Below, piece after piece: positions 21,391-36,603 of a DNA stretch of 64,000 bases. The notes beneath the pieces are model-generated. The model had not been told where the DNA came from. It did not search any database and worked only from the letters and a program-made list of their open reading frames with translations. Origin of the DNA: Chrysomallon squamiferum (lineage: Eukaryota; Mollusca; Gastropoda; Neomphalida; Peltospiridae); NCBI GenBank assembly GCA_012295275.1, contig CM022670.1, positions 41,608,974 through 41,672,973 on the forward strand, read 5' to 3'. The position numbers and the translations under genes were made by a program. The number at the start of each line of letters is the position of its first letter. The stretch's first letter is position 1.

Positions 21391-22385
21391 GCGATCACAA
21401 CTTACCCTAAAATATAAGTTTTGAAATATTACATTTGAAGGAAAGTTTTCATCCCACGACGGAAAGTCATTGACCACGTTAATCAAAACTGTTGTTAGTA
21501 CAGCGAGGAAAGACTGAAAAAACAAGAAAGAAAGAAAAAAAAAAAAAAAACAGAGAGACAGAGCAACAAAATGTGGAGGCCGATGTTTTCCGAACAAAGC
21601 CGAAATGTGCCAAAACAATTACGAAAAGTTCCGAACAGTAATCGCCGATTCTGAAGAAATTAATAACGTTTTGTTGTGCTGTACTTGGCAGTTGCGGAAT
21701 CAGAGTCGCGGAGATGGTGGTTTATGTTTTCCCTGATAAACTGAGGAATGTTATCAATGTTTTGTGTGTCGGCAAATTTAATTTGGAGATGTAGAATTTT
21801 CGCGGGGTTAATTGTTAGACAACACAGAAAATGTTTTAAATAACAGAACGTCTCTCTGTTCGCGATCTCAGTGCACTTAACACGGGCGGAACCAGGGTGG
21901 GGAAAACACACAACAGGGAGGGTGAGGGCAGAGAAAGGAAAAAACCGAGTAGGGTGCTAGGCTAACGAGAGAGAATTAGAGAGAAGAAAAAAGTAGAAGA
22001 GGGCAGAGAAAGAGTTGGTGGCCAGGGTTTGAGATAAAAGTGAGCACACTTGACGGAAAGGCAGATTAATACACAGGCAATCTTCAATAGGGCAGATGTA
22101 CACGAAAAAGGGCAAGATCTGGGAGGCAGGGAGGATAAAGAAGGTGGGGATGAGTGAAACAGCTAGGTCGGAAACATGGGGGTTGGAAACAGGTGGTCGG
22201 AAACAGGGGGTCGGAAACAGGGGTTGGAAACAGGTGGTCGGAAACAGGGGGGTTGGAAGGACAGTATGAAGAAAGGGCCAGTAGATAAATGAGCACAAGA
22301 ACAACAGGACAAGTTCTCTAGTTGTTAACGCGCAGTTCTCAGGCCAGTCAAAAGTTTGAAAGGCCTTTACTTTGTTTTATAGACG

Positions 22386-22417
<32 letters not shown>

Positions 22418-22514
22418 TAAAGTATATATTTTAAAATGTGCATTTTGACCAGAAATTAAATTTAAATCACGATTACGAAGTGATTTTTGTTTATGGTCTC
22501 ATATGAGTGTCAAG
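21391..22514. other. Intergenic DNA downstream of SoxF
   Basis: Single-copy DNA. Positions 22180-22260 hold about five copies of a 15-17 base unit (TCGGAAACAGGGG-like), and 22389-22416 is poly(A). No gene seen. Confidence 0.6.
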
Positions 22515-22692
22515 GAGTGTCCATAAAGTACGTACACCCTGGGGAAAGGGTGTGGTTCAGCTAGCACGCACACAGTTACAGTTTCTCTAAGGAGTACATT
22601 TCGATGCAGAAGATGATAAAAATCCCAGAGAGCAGTTTTAATACGGGCTGGAAAAATCACAGATTTTTGTTGTACGTACTTTATGCATGTTC
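22515..22692. mobile_element. Short mariner-like MITE
   Basis: The ends at 22515-22536 and 22671-22692 are imperfect terminal inverted repeats (about 18 of 22 positions) sharing CATAAAGTACGTACA. The interior of about 134 bases has no transposase. The GTGTCCATAAAGT-type end resembles mariner-family termini. No convincing TA target duplication was found at the exact edges, so the ends may be off by a few bases. Confidence 0.6.
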
Positions 22693-23019
22693 TTTAAATA
22701 AATCATCACAATTTTCTAAAGCTTTTCTCTGATCTGTTCGATTCACTGTAATCTCAGTTAATTTCTCTTTAACAAGTAAACAGCTTTCCATCATTTCCCA
22801 GTGACATAACGAGAGAAAGGTGACTTTCTTGTGTAACAGTATTGTATATGATAACAGTATTGTTCAACAGAAGAAATTACGATATAAATCATTTTACAGA
22901 TGTCTGAATATTTTTCATTTGTGATTGTCTTTAATTTAGGCTGCACTGTAATTAAGTTTATTGTATTTATTTTTTCATTACAGTTTGTTAGAAATTACCA
23001 TCCATAGTTGTTTTTTTGG

Positions 23020-23075
<56 letters not shown>

Positions 23076-23112
23076 TACTATCATTATTATTTTTATAATA
23101 ATAATAATAATA

Positions 23113-23180
<68 letters not shown>

Positions 23181-23781
23181 TAGTATTATTGATTAGCCAG
23201 TAATGTGTAATGGAGTCGTTAGTTAAAAGAGACATTTGAAATATTGGTTGTATGTAACCTTTGTACGCTACAGCAGAAACACGTCAGGGACGTTGTTCAC
23301 CCACTTTATTTGACCTCGCCGTCAGGTCACTGGTTTCAGCTGAACTTTGACCCGCAATTCTTTATGTAACGTGCGCAATATCAAATGTACATATGCATAT
23401 AAATTATTTCATTTTTTTTTTTTTTTTTTTTTTTCATCAGCGGCAACGTTAAACATTGTATACTCTTGGTTACCTCTTTATCTTATATATATATATACAG
23501 AAACAATAACCATTTTCGATGTATCTAAAGTTTAATAATAAATTTTACACTATTTTCTAAATTCGTTTTTGTTTCTTTAAACGTTGTGGTGTATGTGTGC
23601 TAATAGATATTTTAAAATGTTTCTCGAGGGTTATTTAAACAACAAAACCCCAGTTAACTATATACATATACATATTTAATTATTTATATTGATTACTGAT
23701 AACAGATGACTTCTCCATCTTTCGCTAAGGTCATCCGATAACTAATGATAAATTGTTAAAAAAATAAAAATAAAAATAATG

Positions 23782-23818
<37 letters not shown>

Positions 23819-24267
23819 TAAGCTGATAAGGTTAATAATATCGTGTTCAGGGTATTAAAACGCAGATTATGCAGGTTTATTCATAGTACATATGTCCGTG
23901 CATATCTACATAAATAGATATTATAAAACATATATGATATATGATATATATATGCACACATACATACAGAACACATAATACGTATATACACATACATGCA
24001 CTCACACGGATAAAACATACTTATAGATAACGTAATTCAAAAGATGTTTTAAAACAATAATAATAAAATTAATAAATAAATAAATAAATAAAAAATTATA
24101 TATTTTGTTCAGATTAAAATAGTTTTGCTTTAACCTTATTTTTATATTGAAGTTTAAATTTTCATTGTATTGGTAATAATATGAAAACAAGTAAATAAAT
24201 AAATAAATAAATAAATAAATATTAACCTTTTAATATGTACATTTTTAGATGTGTGCATGTCTGTAAA
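22693..24267. other. AT-rich DNA with triplet and dinucleotide repeats
   Basis: Contains (ATT)n/(AAT)n at 23022-23180, poly(T) at 23412-23434, (TA)n at 23787-23814, and (AAAT)n at 24070-24092 and 24193-24222. No gene seen. Confidence 0.7.
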
Positions 24268-24298
<31 letters not shown>

Positions 24299-24385
24299 GT
24301 ATGTGTGTGTGTGTGTGTGTGTGTATGTGTGTGTATGTGTGTGTGTTTGTGTGTGTATATGTGTGTTTGTGTGTGTGTGTGTGTT

Positions 24386-24424
<39 letters not shown>

Positions 24425-24486
24425 TTTGTGTGTGTGTGTGTATGTGTGTGTTTGTGTGTGTATTTGTGTGTGTGTGTGTGTGTGTG
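24268..24486. repeat. Interrupted (GT)n array
   Basis: About 220 bases of GT with TA, TT and single-base interruptions. Confidence 0.96.
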
Positions 24487-25137
24487 ACGCAATATAATTA
24501 TCTAATTTAAACAGGTCACTAATTTAGTTAATAAAGAATAACGAGCGACTGATAATAAAAAACTCATTTCACTAATTACAGTCTACTGTAAAATCTTCTT
24601 TCTCCTTTTTAAATTTTAATTTTAATTTTTATATTTTTTTTATTATTTTTTGTATAGCAGTTTGTTGTACTGCGTCTTTTGTAACAAGAGGAGACGTGAC
24701 CTAATTAAACTGGTTAATAATGAAAACAGTTTGGTGATGATAGACTGTTTCCGTTTCGTTAGTGTTACGACTTCACTCAGATTATTTCAATCTTCATTAC
24801 AGTGCACAGCGTTATGCTGTATCATAACCGAGCGTTTTTTTTTTTTTTTTTTTTTAATAATCCATTGATTTGAGCTGCACGCGCACGGCACGCCTAGTTA
24901 CAGTGTGCGGGGATCTTCTAACCACGTGACCAAATGAATAAAAAAAAAAAAATTAAATTAAAAAATTAAATTGAAAATAACATAAAAAGATAAAATTATA
25001 TTATAGTAGTATTAGTAGTATTAGTAGTACTAGTAGTACTAATAGTATATTCTGTTGTAACTGGTTAGACTGCAGTAAAACGTAATATAATTAATAATAA
25101 AATAAAATAATAAATTTTAAAAATATAATTATATATT
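24487..25137. other. AT-rich DNA, no gene seen
   Basis: Contains poly(T) at 24835-24855 and AGT/ACT triplets at 25005-25045. The first 43-bp-array elements appear near 25,050. Confidence 0.6.
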
Positions 25138-26520
25138 CTGTTGTAACTGGTTAGACTGTATTCTGTTGTCTATGGATTAGACTGGTTAGACTGTATTCTG
25201 TTGTCTTGTTAGAACGTGTGTGCACACAGACAATGTTGTCTTGTTATGTAGACTGCACACAGTATTCTGTTGTCTTGTTATGTCTGTTAGACTGGTGTGC
25301 ACACAAACGATATTCTATGTCTGGTTATATGTTGTGTTAGACTGGTTAGTATTAGACTGCACACAGACAATATTCTGTTGTCTTGTTAGACTGGTTAGAC
25401 TGTGTTGTCTTGTTAGACTGTGTATTTATTCTGTTGTCTTGTTATATATACAATTTAGACTGGTTAGACTGCACACAGACATATATTCTGTTGTCTTGTT
25501 AGACTGGTTAGACTGCTGGTTAGACTGCACTGACAATATTCTGACAATATTCTGACAATTTCTGTTGTCTTGTTAGACTGGTTAGACTGGTTAGACTGCA
25601 CACAGACAATATTCTGTTGTCTTGTTAGACTGGTTAGACTGTATTCTGTTGTCTTGTTAGACTGGTTAGACTGGTTAGACTGCACACAGACAATATTCTG
25701 TTGTCTTGTTAGACTGGTTAGACTGCACACTGACAATATTCTGTTGTCTTGTTAGACTGGTTAGACTGCACACTGACAATATTCTGTTGTCTTGTTAGAC
25801 TGGTTAGACTGCACACAGACAATATTCTGTTGTCTTGTTAGACTGGTTAGACTGCACACTGACAATATTCTGTTGTCTTGTTAGACTGGTTAGACTGCAC
25901 ACTGACAATATTCTGTTGTCTTGTTAGACTGGTTAGACTGGTTAGACTGCACACAGACAATATTCTGTTGTCTTGTTAGACTGGTTAGACTGCACACTGA
26001 CAATATTCTGTTGTCTTGTTAGACTGGTTAGACTGGTTAGACTGCACACAGACAATATTCTGTTGTCTTGTTAGACTGGTTAGACTGCACACTGACAATA
26101 TTCTGTTGTCTTGTTAGACTGGTTAGACTGCACACTGACAATATTCTGTTGTCTGGTTAGACTGGTTAGACTGGTTAGACTGCACACAGACAATATTCTG
26201 TTGTCTTGTTAGACTGGTTAGACTGCACACTGACAATATTCTGTTGTCTTGTTAGACTGGTTAGACTGGTTAGACTGCACACAGACAATATTCTGTTGTC
26301 TTGTTAGACTGGTTAGACTGCACACAGACACTATTCTGTTGTCTTGTTAGACTGGTTAGACTGCACACAGACACTATTCTGTTGTCTGGTTAGAACGTCT
26401 GGTTAGACTGCACACAGACACTATTCTGTTGTCTGGTTAGAACGTCTGGTTAGACTGCACACAGACACTATTCTGTTGTCTGGTTAGAACGACTGGTTAG
26501 ACTGCACACAGACAATATTC
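25138..26520. repeat. 43-bp minisatellite array
   Basis: About 30 copies of a unit made of TTCTGTTGTCTTGTTAGACT followed by GGTTAGACTGCACACAGACA and ATA. A nested 10-base block (GGTTAGACTG) is present once or twice, giving 43- and 53-base versions that alternate along the array. The left end (25138-25560) is degenerate, the centre is nearly homogeneous, and the right end (from about 26,290) has variants with CACTATTC and GAACGTCTGG. Confidence 0.97.
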
Positions 26521-27194
26521 AGGGGCTCTCTGGTTCAGGAGGAGGAAGTTTGTGTGCTTGTACACGTGGGTGTGTAGAGGTATCACGGAAGGGGGAAGAA
26601 ATTTGTTTATATAAGGAATATTCTTCACTTTTTTCAAGGATGTGATTACATTTCATATTTGTCAACCCTCGTCCCAGCAGAATCAACGAGTTATAGGCAG
26701 AACAGATGCACTGGGTGTGTAGAACAGAAGTTGGAACGGGAAATAGCCCAGTGGGCTTACTGTCGGGGATCGATCCTGTGTCAGCAGTTCGTCACGAATA
26801 CTGGCTGGATCTGACAACACGTAAAAAGGTTTACGGAAGACAAAGCTGCGAGATCTGGTTAAATCTGGATTTGTCGCATTATCTCTTTGAGATAGAGAGC
26901 GGGCGGGTGGGTAGGAGTGGGGGAGAGAGGTTATTAAGATAAACACTATCAACATGAATGAAGTTCAAGTGACTACATTCCACTTGCTGATGATTTTTAT
27001 ATTCTCTAAATGTAGATAGTATCTAAATATTGCTTATGTTTGAATAAATAAATAATTTTTAGTTCATTAGTTTAAAACGCTAATAATAACATAATAACGC
27101 TTCATATTATAATCCTAAATGAATATAAAAAGGTGGAAAAACAGGAAACAAATAATTTAAAAAAAACATCCAAAAACAAACAAGAATCAACAAT
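26521..27194. other. Single-copy DNA with a SINE remnant
   Basis: No gene recognised. It includes the tRNA-like element listed separately. Confidence 0.5.
26735..26780 (+). repeat. tRNA-like SINE remnant
   Basis: TAGCCCAGTGG (26744-26754) is an exact match to the polymerase III A-box consensus, and GGGGATCGATCC (26765-26776) is close to a B box. Only about ten bases separate them, so the anticodon region appears deleted. A decayed SINE head is inferred. Confidence 0.45.
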
Positions 27195-27262
27195 AAAAAT
27201 GTGGAATAAATAAATGAATAAACAAACAAACAAACAAGCAAACAAACAAACAAACAAACAAA

Positions 27263-27309
<47 letters not shown>

Positions 27310-27487
27310 GGAAAAATGAACAAATAAATAAATTAAAAAAAATACACGAGCACAAATAAGCAAATATTTAAATCTAGAAAAAGAACGGAAACAAAAGTTA
27401 TAATGAAAGACTATAATGGTGACGATGGTGATAATGATGATGATAATAATGATGATAATGATGATGATGCTGATGATAACAACGAAC

Positions 27488-27549
<62 letters not shown>
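27195..27549. repeat. AAAC/AAAT, GAT and (AG)n repeats
   Basis: (AAAC)n/(AAAT)n at 27208-27310, GAT/AAT triplets at 27420-27478, and (AG)n at 27490-27545. Confidence 0.95.
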
Positions 27550-27550
<1 letters not shown>

Positions 27551-30500
27551 GGATGTAATTGATAAGATACAAACATATCACATTATACAACAGCTAAGAT
27601 ATATCTAACAGTTATCTTACTAAACAGGGTCACTTGTACTAAAGATAAACAGAAAACAAACCTAATACAGAAACACTGGCATAATGAGTCGTTAAAACTT
27701 AAAAATATTACAACACTAATATAAAAATGTGTAGTTCTTTGTACACGCGTTAGTTTTAATGGTCACGGGATCAAATCTGTATTCCTCTGGACTTGTGCTC
27801 TATTATGTATCAGCAATTGTCCCGTTACGACAGCAACAACAGCAGTTTGCTATTTCTTCAACGTCTGCTATTGTTATTACTATTACTACTACTACTATTA
27901 ATATTATAAATTATTATTATTAAAAAAAACCATTTAGGTATATTTAACTCTGTTTGACACCCAACAGCCGATATATATTTTTGTGCAGGAATGTCGTAAA
28001 ACATTCATTCATTCATTACTATAAATATATATATAAATATAAATATATATTTATATACGAAAACAAAAAAAGGGGTTTGTTGTTAATGTTACAATTAAAA
28101 GAGGAATTATTTCTTTTAAAATTAGTGCGGCACGTGAGAATTATTACATTTGTGAACGGGTGCCCGCTTTTCACTGCCGCTTATTCCTCTACAGGGTGCG
28201 AGATTAACAAGGTGTATGAGATAAATATTTATCAGGTGAAAACAGCAGCACCTTACACACAACACTTGACTCGTTAATTGCAGCGTTATCTTACAGCGTT
28301 CTGTGTCACCTCGCTGTTCAGATATCTTTTCATGTAACAATAATCAAAATCCCAAACTGCAGCTCGCACGCTGATCTAGTATTAACCTAATGACTGTGAT
28401 TTACAGGTTCCGTTTATTATGAAACAGTTGATTTTAGTCTTGAATTCGAATACGTATTGTTATAGAGTGAGTTACTGTTGTAGTGTTACAGTCTGTATGA
28501 TACTGATGTAAGATACAAAGTCGTATTGTTACAGTCTGTGTTATTATGTTACGATACGAAGTCGTATTGTTACAGTGTGACTTATTGTTGTAAGATACGA
28601 AATCGTATTGTTACAGTTTGCTCTGTAATTACAAAATATTAACGTATACTGATACGCTAGATATTACTATATATGCAGACATATTGTTTCAACTGATTGC
28701 TGTTGTTTGAATAGCATTATGAATTTGTGAAGGAGAATTTTATCGAAACATCAACACTTCTTTACAAAAGATAATTTGTACGTCAAGAATCTTAATAAGT
28801 TATCGAAAGACATTAAAACCTTTGTCATCACATCTTTAAAGGTTTGTTTGGAGGATATTTCATCGTATCAGCGTCAGTCATAAACTAGTATACAAGCACT
28901 TGGTCCGTTAGAACCGTTCTGTTTGCTATGTGAATATTTATGACTTTTCTCGAAGGAGATTTCCACTTCCGAGAGAAGAGAACTGTATATATCTCAGCAA
29001 GTGAAGAGGACAGTTTTATTGATTGGCAGTTTTCACTCCATGTTATGACTAAGTTAAGAGTTGTGATACTGTGGTGGATAGACACGTACGTGAATGAATA
29101 AACACATCTGTATTCGTGATTTAATGTAAAGTATAATGATGTATATGGTTTTATAATGTTGGTGTTTAGGATGAAATCAGCTGTAAACATTATTTTGACG
29201 CTTCCTTTAAAATAAAAAAAAAAAAAAACTTTGAAGAATAAAATACTGGGTCTCGAATCACTAATGATGATGATGACAATGATGATTATATATATTCATA
29301 CATACCTACATACCTACCTACCTACCTACATACATACACATATACATGCATACATACACACACACACATATATAATTATATCTGTTTTAGTTATGAGTAA
29401 ATATATGAATATGTGATGTAAAAAGCTACAGCCATAACAGGATATTTAATTGATATTTATTGTATTATTTGTTAAATGAAGTCCTGTTATCATTAACTTC
29501 TGTAACTGTAAAACTGCTCTTATCAGGAAGTCCAAGTATTTGATTGGCGATGTAGGTGGATTACGCAGATGAAGAGATGTTGACGGAAAGGTATAAAATG
29601 TTGACTTCTGGAAAGAAGTGTAGTCACAGTGTTTGATTAAATAAAAGTATAATAATTAAACAAACGGTCACTACGTAACATCGAGCACGTAACAGAGTCA
29701 AACTGCACGTCAGTCAGTCCGTTACTCATCTTTAATAAGCCGACTTTCAAAGGGAAGTAACTGAAGATGTGCTTCCGGTTGATGATGGCGACTTCCGATG
29801 ACTGGTACAGAGGAGAAGATCAAGTACATTGTGTGACTCAGAATCTTCCGCTTACACTGAGTGAATGAACTTCTCTATCTCATTCACATGCAAGTCAGCT
29901 GTAGCAGTACTATTAAATAAACTTAATACTTTTATTGTTTTGTCTGCGTGTCTGTCTCTGTACGTGCATATGTGTATATCTCTGTGGCTGTATGTTCTGT
30001 ATGTGCATATGTGTATATCTCTATGTGTGTATGTTCTGTATGTATGTCTGTGTGTTGTGAGAGAGAGCGCGCATGTTTATTGTAATTGTTGCAAATCACA
30101 ATTTCACTTACTTCTGCTTGTTTACTTTCTTCATCACAAAGTTTACGGAAAAAGAAACGAACAAATTTTCAGCTAAATGAATAAAAATTACCTGAAATCT
30201 TTGCCTAAATGATTAAATGAAGTTATTTAATGAAAGTGATAATTTGGGTATTTCCTTCAGTTACAATGAACTTAATTTACCGATATTTTATACAGAACTT
30301 CCGTTTTTCATTTAAAATGCTGATCTGATGTTTGACTGTTAGAAATAATAATCCCTATAAAGTGGTAAATCCCGTTCCAACTAAAACCCACAATTAGTTT
30401 ATTAGAGGCTGAAATATGTTTTGTTTTCTTTAGTCTGTTGGAAAGTGCCAATAACAGACAGCTGTCACAAAAAAAAAAAAAAAAAAAAAAATATAAATAA

Positions 30501-31483
30501 TATATAAAAAAATGAATTTCAAATAAAGAAAAGTCGACCGAAATGTCTGCCATTAAGTAGTCGATGACAGAAAATTAATCAATGTTGTCAAACAGAAGTA
30601 ATCATAACATGTCTATACTGATCTTCATGCACTGAATTTGTTTAATCTAATTCATACAAGTACTAAAATGTGAAAATTATGGATTTGTGTAACAACAGTC
30701 ATGGTACTGACTGTGTTAGTCTAAACCTAAGTGCTTGCCTTACATAAATCTCTGCTAGTAGTTCTCTCGTCTGTGGAGATGATTTAGTCACCTCTTGTCA
30801 TGTTTTATGTTCGCCAAGCACGTGAAGAGTCTCAAATCTGTGTTAAATTTAGTACAGAACAAACACATACACGTATAAGTGGCTGTATGAGAAACAGTAC
30901 ATCAGAGTGATGTCCCGTAGTATAGCTCTTCTGTCGTCAAAAGAAAAGGTTTAGTGGGTAGATGAAATAGATTTTTAGAGAAACATCTAGCCAAAGTGGG
31001 ATGATGAAGTAAGTGTACGTTTGTGTTTTACTTTCCATGGGAAGGTCTCCGAAATGACTAGATGTTGCTAACTGGGAAAAGTAAATTATGAAATTGTATT
31101 TTCTTTCGGACAATATGACATATAACACCACCACCACCACCACCACCAACAGTAACAGCAAAATAATAAAATAACAAAATAATTAATAATTTCTCCGAAA
31201 ATCTTCAGTCTTTTTGTCAGCTAATAGTCATTAATATTATGGCTAAACTATCATTTATTTATTATTATTATTTTTAATTTAATTATTTACAGGATTTTGG
31301 AACTGTGACTTAATAGTTTATCTGGATTTCTTCCTTAACAGAAATGAACTCGAAGAAGCCGCTGTAATGAATTTATTTACCTAAAACAAAAGAATTTATA
31401 GAAATATTTAGTAACTTTTCTTATGTACAAAAAATATACTAAAAAAGAAAGAGAAAGAATAACAAATAATTTTCACCTTAAAA
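27550..31483. other. Long single-copy intergenic region
   Basis: No coding or RNA gene could be supported. Positions 28480-28625 hold three or four decayed copies of a 40-45 base unit with TCGTATTGTTACAGT. CATA/CCTA repeats lie at 29295-29345, and a (CCA)n tract at 31126-31147. Positions 29765-29800 contain two TTCCG words and a GATGGCG, an ETS/YY1-like cluster of uncertain meaning. Confidence 0.5.
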
Positions 31484-31484
31484 G

Positions 31485-31539
<55 letters not shown>
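31484..31539. repeat. (AT)n microsatellite
   Basis: About 28 uninterrupted AT units. Confidence 0.97.
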
Positions 31540-31541
<2 letters not shown>

Positions 31542-31957
31542 TAAACAAAAGTTCGGAGACTTCGACTAAGATTAACAAAAAATAGGTGCGTTGTTTGCAG
31601 TCTGCGCATGTTAATCAGCTGACGTAATGAAGTTGAGAGGTCACAGTGGGCTGGCACTGCCTCGTTCTGACGCTGGTTATCAGGTAAACTGGGGTCGTGG
31701 CTGCTTCTATCGCAGTTCTACGTTTTTCTCGGTTTTTTTACGTGGGAACACGTTAGACACCGGCAGACTGGAATGCTAGGAATCCCAAACAAAAGACAGA
31801 CGCGGAGAGACTGCAACACGAGACAAAACAATTAAAACTTAGTCTCCCGGCTTCTTGTTTGATAAACTGTAGCTGTACTATTTTTATCTCTGGCTTGTCT
31901 ATTAAATTAATTATACTCACAAGTAATATAAAGAATACACTGTCCTGTCCCTCTGTG
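31540..31957. other. Single-copy DNA, no gene seen
   Basis: Somewhat GC-richer at 31590-31760. Nothing recognised. Confidence 0.5.
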
Positions 31958-31967
31958 TGTGTATGTA

Positions 31968-32000
<33 letters not shown>

Positions 32001-32350
32001 ATGTATGTATGTATGTATGTATGTGTGTGTGATTATGTATGTATGTATGTATGTGTGTATTAATGTATGTATGTATGTATTAATGTATGCATGTATGTAT
32101 GTATGTGTGATTATGTATGTATGTATGTATGTATGTATGTATGTGTGTGTGATGATGTATGTATATGTATGTGTGTGTTGATGTATGTATGTATGTATGT
32201 ATTGTATGTATGTATGTATGTATGTATGTGTGATTATGTATGTATGTATGTATGTATGTGTGTGTGTGATTATGTATTAATGTATGTATGTATGTGTGTA
32301 TTAATGTATGTATGTGTGAATTAATGTATGTATGTATGTATGTGTGTGTG
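31958..32350. repeat. (TATG)n array with ordered interruptions
   Basis: About 390 bases of TATG/TGTG. GATTATG, TTAATG or GATGATG interruptions recur every 30-60 bases, suggesting higher-order duplication. Confidence 0.96.
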
Positions 32351-32433
32351 TGTCTGTTTGTCTACCTAACTCTGAATGTCTGTCCTTCTTATCAACCTAC
32401 CTACTTACTTAGCGCACACACATACATACACAT

Positions 32434-32526
32434 ACATCTATCTATCTATCTATCTATCTATCTCTGTTAGTCTATCTATCAGTCTGTCTGTATATTTCTG
32501 TCTATCTGTCTATCTGTCTATCTATA

Positions 32527-32586
<60 letters not shown>

Positions 32587-32622
32587 AATCTATCTATTTA
32601 TCTCTCATTATCAGTCTGTATG

Positions 32623-32653
<31 letters not shown>

Positions 32654-32806
32654 CTGTCTATCTTTCTATCTATCGGTCTCTCTACCTGTCTATCTATCTA
32701 TCTATCTATCATTCTCTCTATCTGTCTATCTGACTATCCAACCATCAGTATCTCTCTCTCTCTATGTATATATATATGTCTGTCTGTCTATCTATCTATA
32801 AGTTTT
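32434..32806. repeat. (CTAT)n array with embedded (TA)n
   Basis: TCTA/TCTG tetranucleotides with a (TA)n block at 32628-32652. Confidence 0.96.
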
Positions 32807-33869
32807 ATATCTGTCTGTGCGAACTAAACGAAACATTTACAAATATAAAAATATGAAAACAAAAGATATTTTTATCAAAGAACCACATTAGACTGTGATA
32901 CGAAACTGGAAACATAAAGTGCCTGTTTTTCTTGTTTGTTCAATATCGTTTTGATTAATAATACAACACGACTGCATTAGCAAACGTCACGTGACCTCCT
33001 TTCATCTGCAATCATCTGGGATTTGGACAAAGGGGGGTCGGGGGCCTGCCGCACGTCAAAACTGCTCGTTATGTCGCATTCCTGCGGCAGTCACCCCCGG
33101 AACTTGAGCTATGGGGGTCAGACGAATTTGAATAATGTTGACAAGCGAGTGAGGCAGGAATCCGAGGTTGTTTTTATAACTTATATCAGCAGCTGCAGAC
33201 GGTTGGGGAAACTACTTACACGAAGTCAACATCCTCCCCCCCTCAAACCGCTAACACCTAGCAATATTTCTGGAATCGGTTGTCGTCTGCTAGGACATTC
33301 GACGTCTGTAAACCGTAAGCTAAAATAGCAGACGTGACAAGCACAAGGGCGGGAAAGGAAATGGACATTAAAACCGACAGAAATTCGGCAGATTTAGTAA
33401 TTTTGTAAAACAGAATCCAGATCGTGTCCGTTTTATACGTCAACAGCAACGACGACAGCATTAGAAAGCGGCCAACTGCTGTTTTTGTGTTTTTAAATAA
33501 ATCTTTCTACGTTGGGAAATAAATGATATATTATTAATATATAAATTATTTTTATTTTTATTTTTTGGATTTAAAATCAGAGTTGGTGAGGAGAATCTTG
33601 GCAGGACTTTTAGGATAATGTCTTTTTTTAATTTGTTTTTGAAATTCGGACAGTTGTAAATCAGATTCACATTAATTTTACCTTGAAAGGTAATAAATAA
33701 AAGAAAGTGTTTGAGTCTATAATAACGTATATGTTTTTGTGTATATGGTATAAACACTCACAAACAGACAAATTAAATAATCAACCTATCTTCGAAATAG
33801 TTATCTTCAAAAAAAAAAAAAAGAACACAACAGTTAAAAAAAAGTAAAAATAATAAAAAATGAAAGAAT
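32807..33869. other. Single-copy DNA, no gene identified
   Basis: Positions 33015-33330 are GC-richer and hold a 101-codon plus-strand frame ending at 33328. It matches nothing I recognise and I do not call it a gene. Confidence 0.45.
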
Positions 33870-33871
33870 AG

Positions 33872-33930
<59 letters not shown>

Positions 33931-33965
33931 AAAATAAAAAAAAAAATAAATACAAAAAAAAAATA

Positions 33966-33995
<30 letters not shown>
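33870..33995. repeat. Poly(A) and A-rich tract
   Basis: About 57 bases of pure A, continuing into AAAT/AAAAT repeats. Confidence 0.97.
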
Positions 33996-35645
<1,650 letters not shown>

Positions 35646-36479
35646 ATTCTGAAAAAAGAATATACCAATACTGTAATTCCATTTATTCACAGCACACAAA
35701 GTAAAATTTCAGGATCATTTTTTGAAAATTGTAATTTTGAATAAATTATAACAAATACATCAAAGAATGTGAAAAATGTTAAACTACAAAAATCGGTGAC
35801 TAAATCTGCAGAGTGGACGCGTAGCGTAGGCCTGTCACGTGACTTTGACTCAGCGAGGAAGGGCACGCGCAGAGGTATTTTTGGCGTCTGTTTGCTGTGA
35901 CAGAAGTTAAACAAAACAAACAGCGAAAAGTGTCAAACAGAACAACCTCGCTGACAAGTTTGGTGTCGATGTCGTCGTCATCTGATCGACGTCAGCTTCA
36001 GTCGTCATTTGTTGTGTATACGAATGTTATATGTCGTCATCTGTTCGACGTCAGGATGACGATAGATTCAGAGAGAGAGTCATTTGTTGTGATATACGAA
36101 TCTATTTATATGTCTGATTAAAGCTACAGACAACGTCGTAATACTAAAATGTTTAAAAACAAAAAACACAATATTCTGAATGCACCTGTTTGACTTTTCT
36201 GATTAATCTGATAAACAAAGTAGCGTAGCGCGGTGATACATCAGTTTATTTGTTGTTCAACACCAGAGTATCTCAGTCGCTGGTAGTGTTTACCACCCGC
36301 AATGAAAACAGCAAACAATTATGTTGTTTATTTTCCAATAATCCTTATCGGCAGACTTTATTTCAAAGAAACTGTTATCAGATGAACGCGTTGAAACATC
36401 CACTCGTTAGCTGTTACAGCGAGATCTCGTTCACACTTTGTCACTGCGCAGACTCAAACACCAGCCAGATCAAACACGT
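35646..36479. other. Single-copy DNA, no gene seen
   Basis: Positions 35965-36110 are an imperfect two-copy tandem duplication of about 75 bases, each copy containing CGACGTCAG and GTCATTTGTTGTG. Confidence 0.55.
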
Positions 36480-36568
36480 TATTTTATTTTATTTATTTAT
36501 TTACATATTTAATTGTTCTGTTGTTCCACTGATTGATTATTTATTTATTTATTCAGTTACATATTTGT

Positions 36569-36603
<35 letters not shown>

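Noticed and set aside
25138-26520. CRISPR-like regularly spaced repeats
   Set aside because: The arrays here and at 45237-47354 and 55270-56217 are head-to-tail tandem units without unique spacers, in DNA with spliced animal genes. They are minisatellites.
33023-33328. 101-codon plus-strand frame in a GC-richer patch
   Set aside because: It resembles no family I know, and codon use and context give no support.
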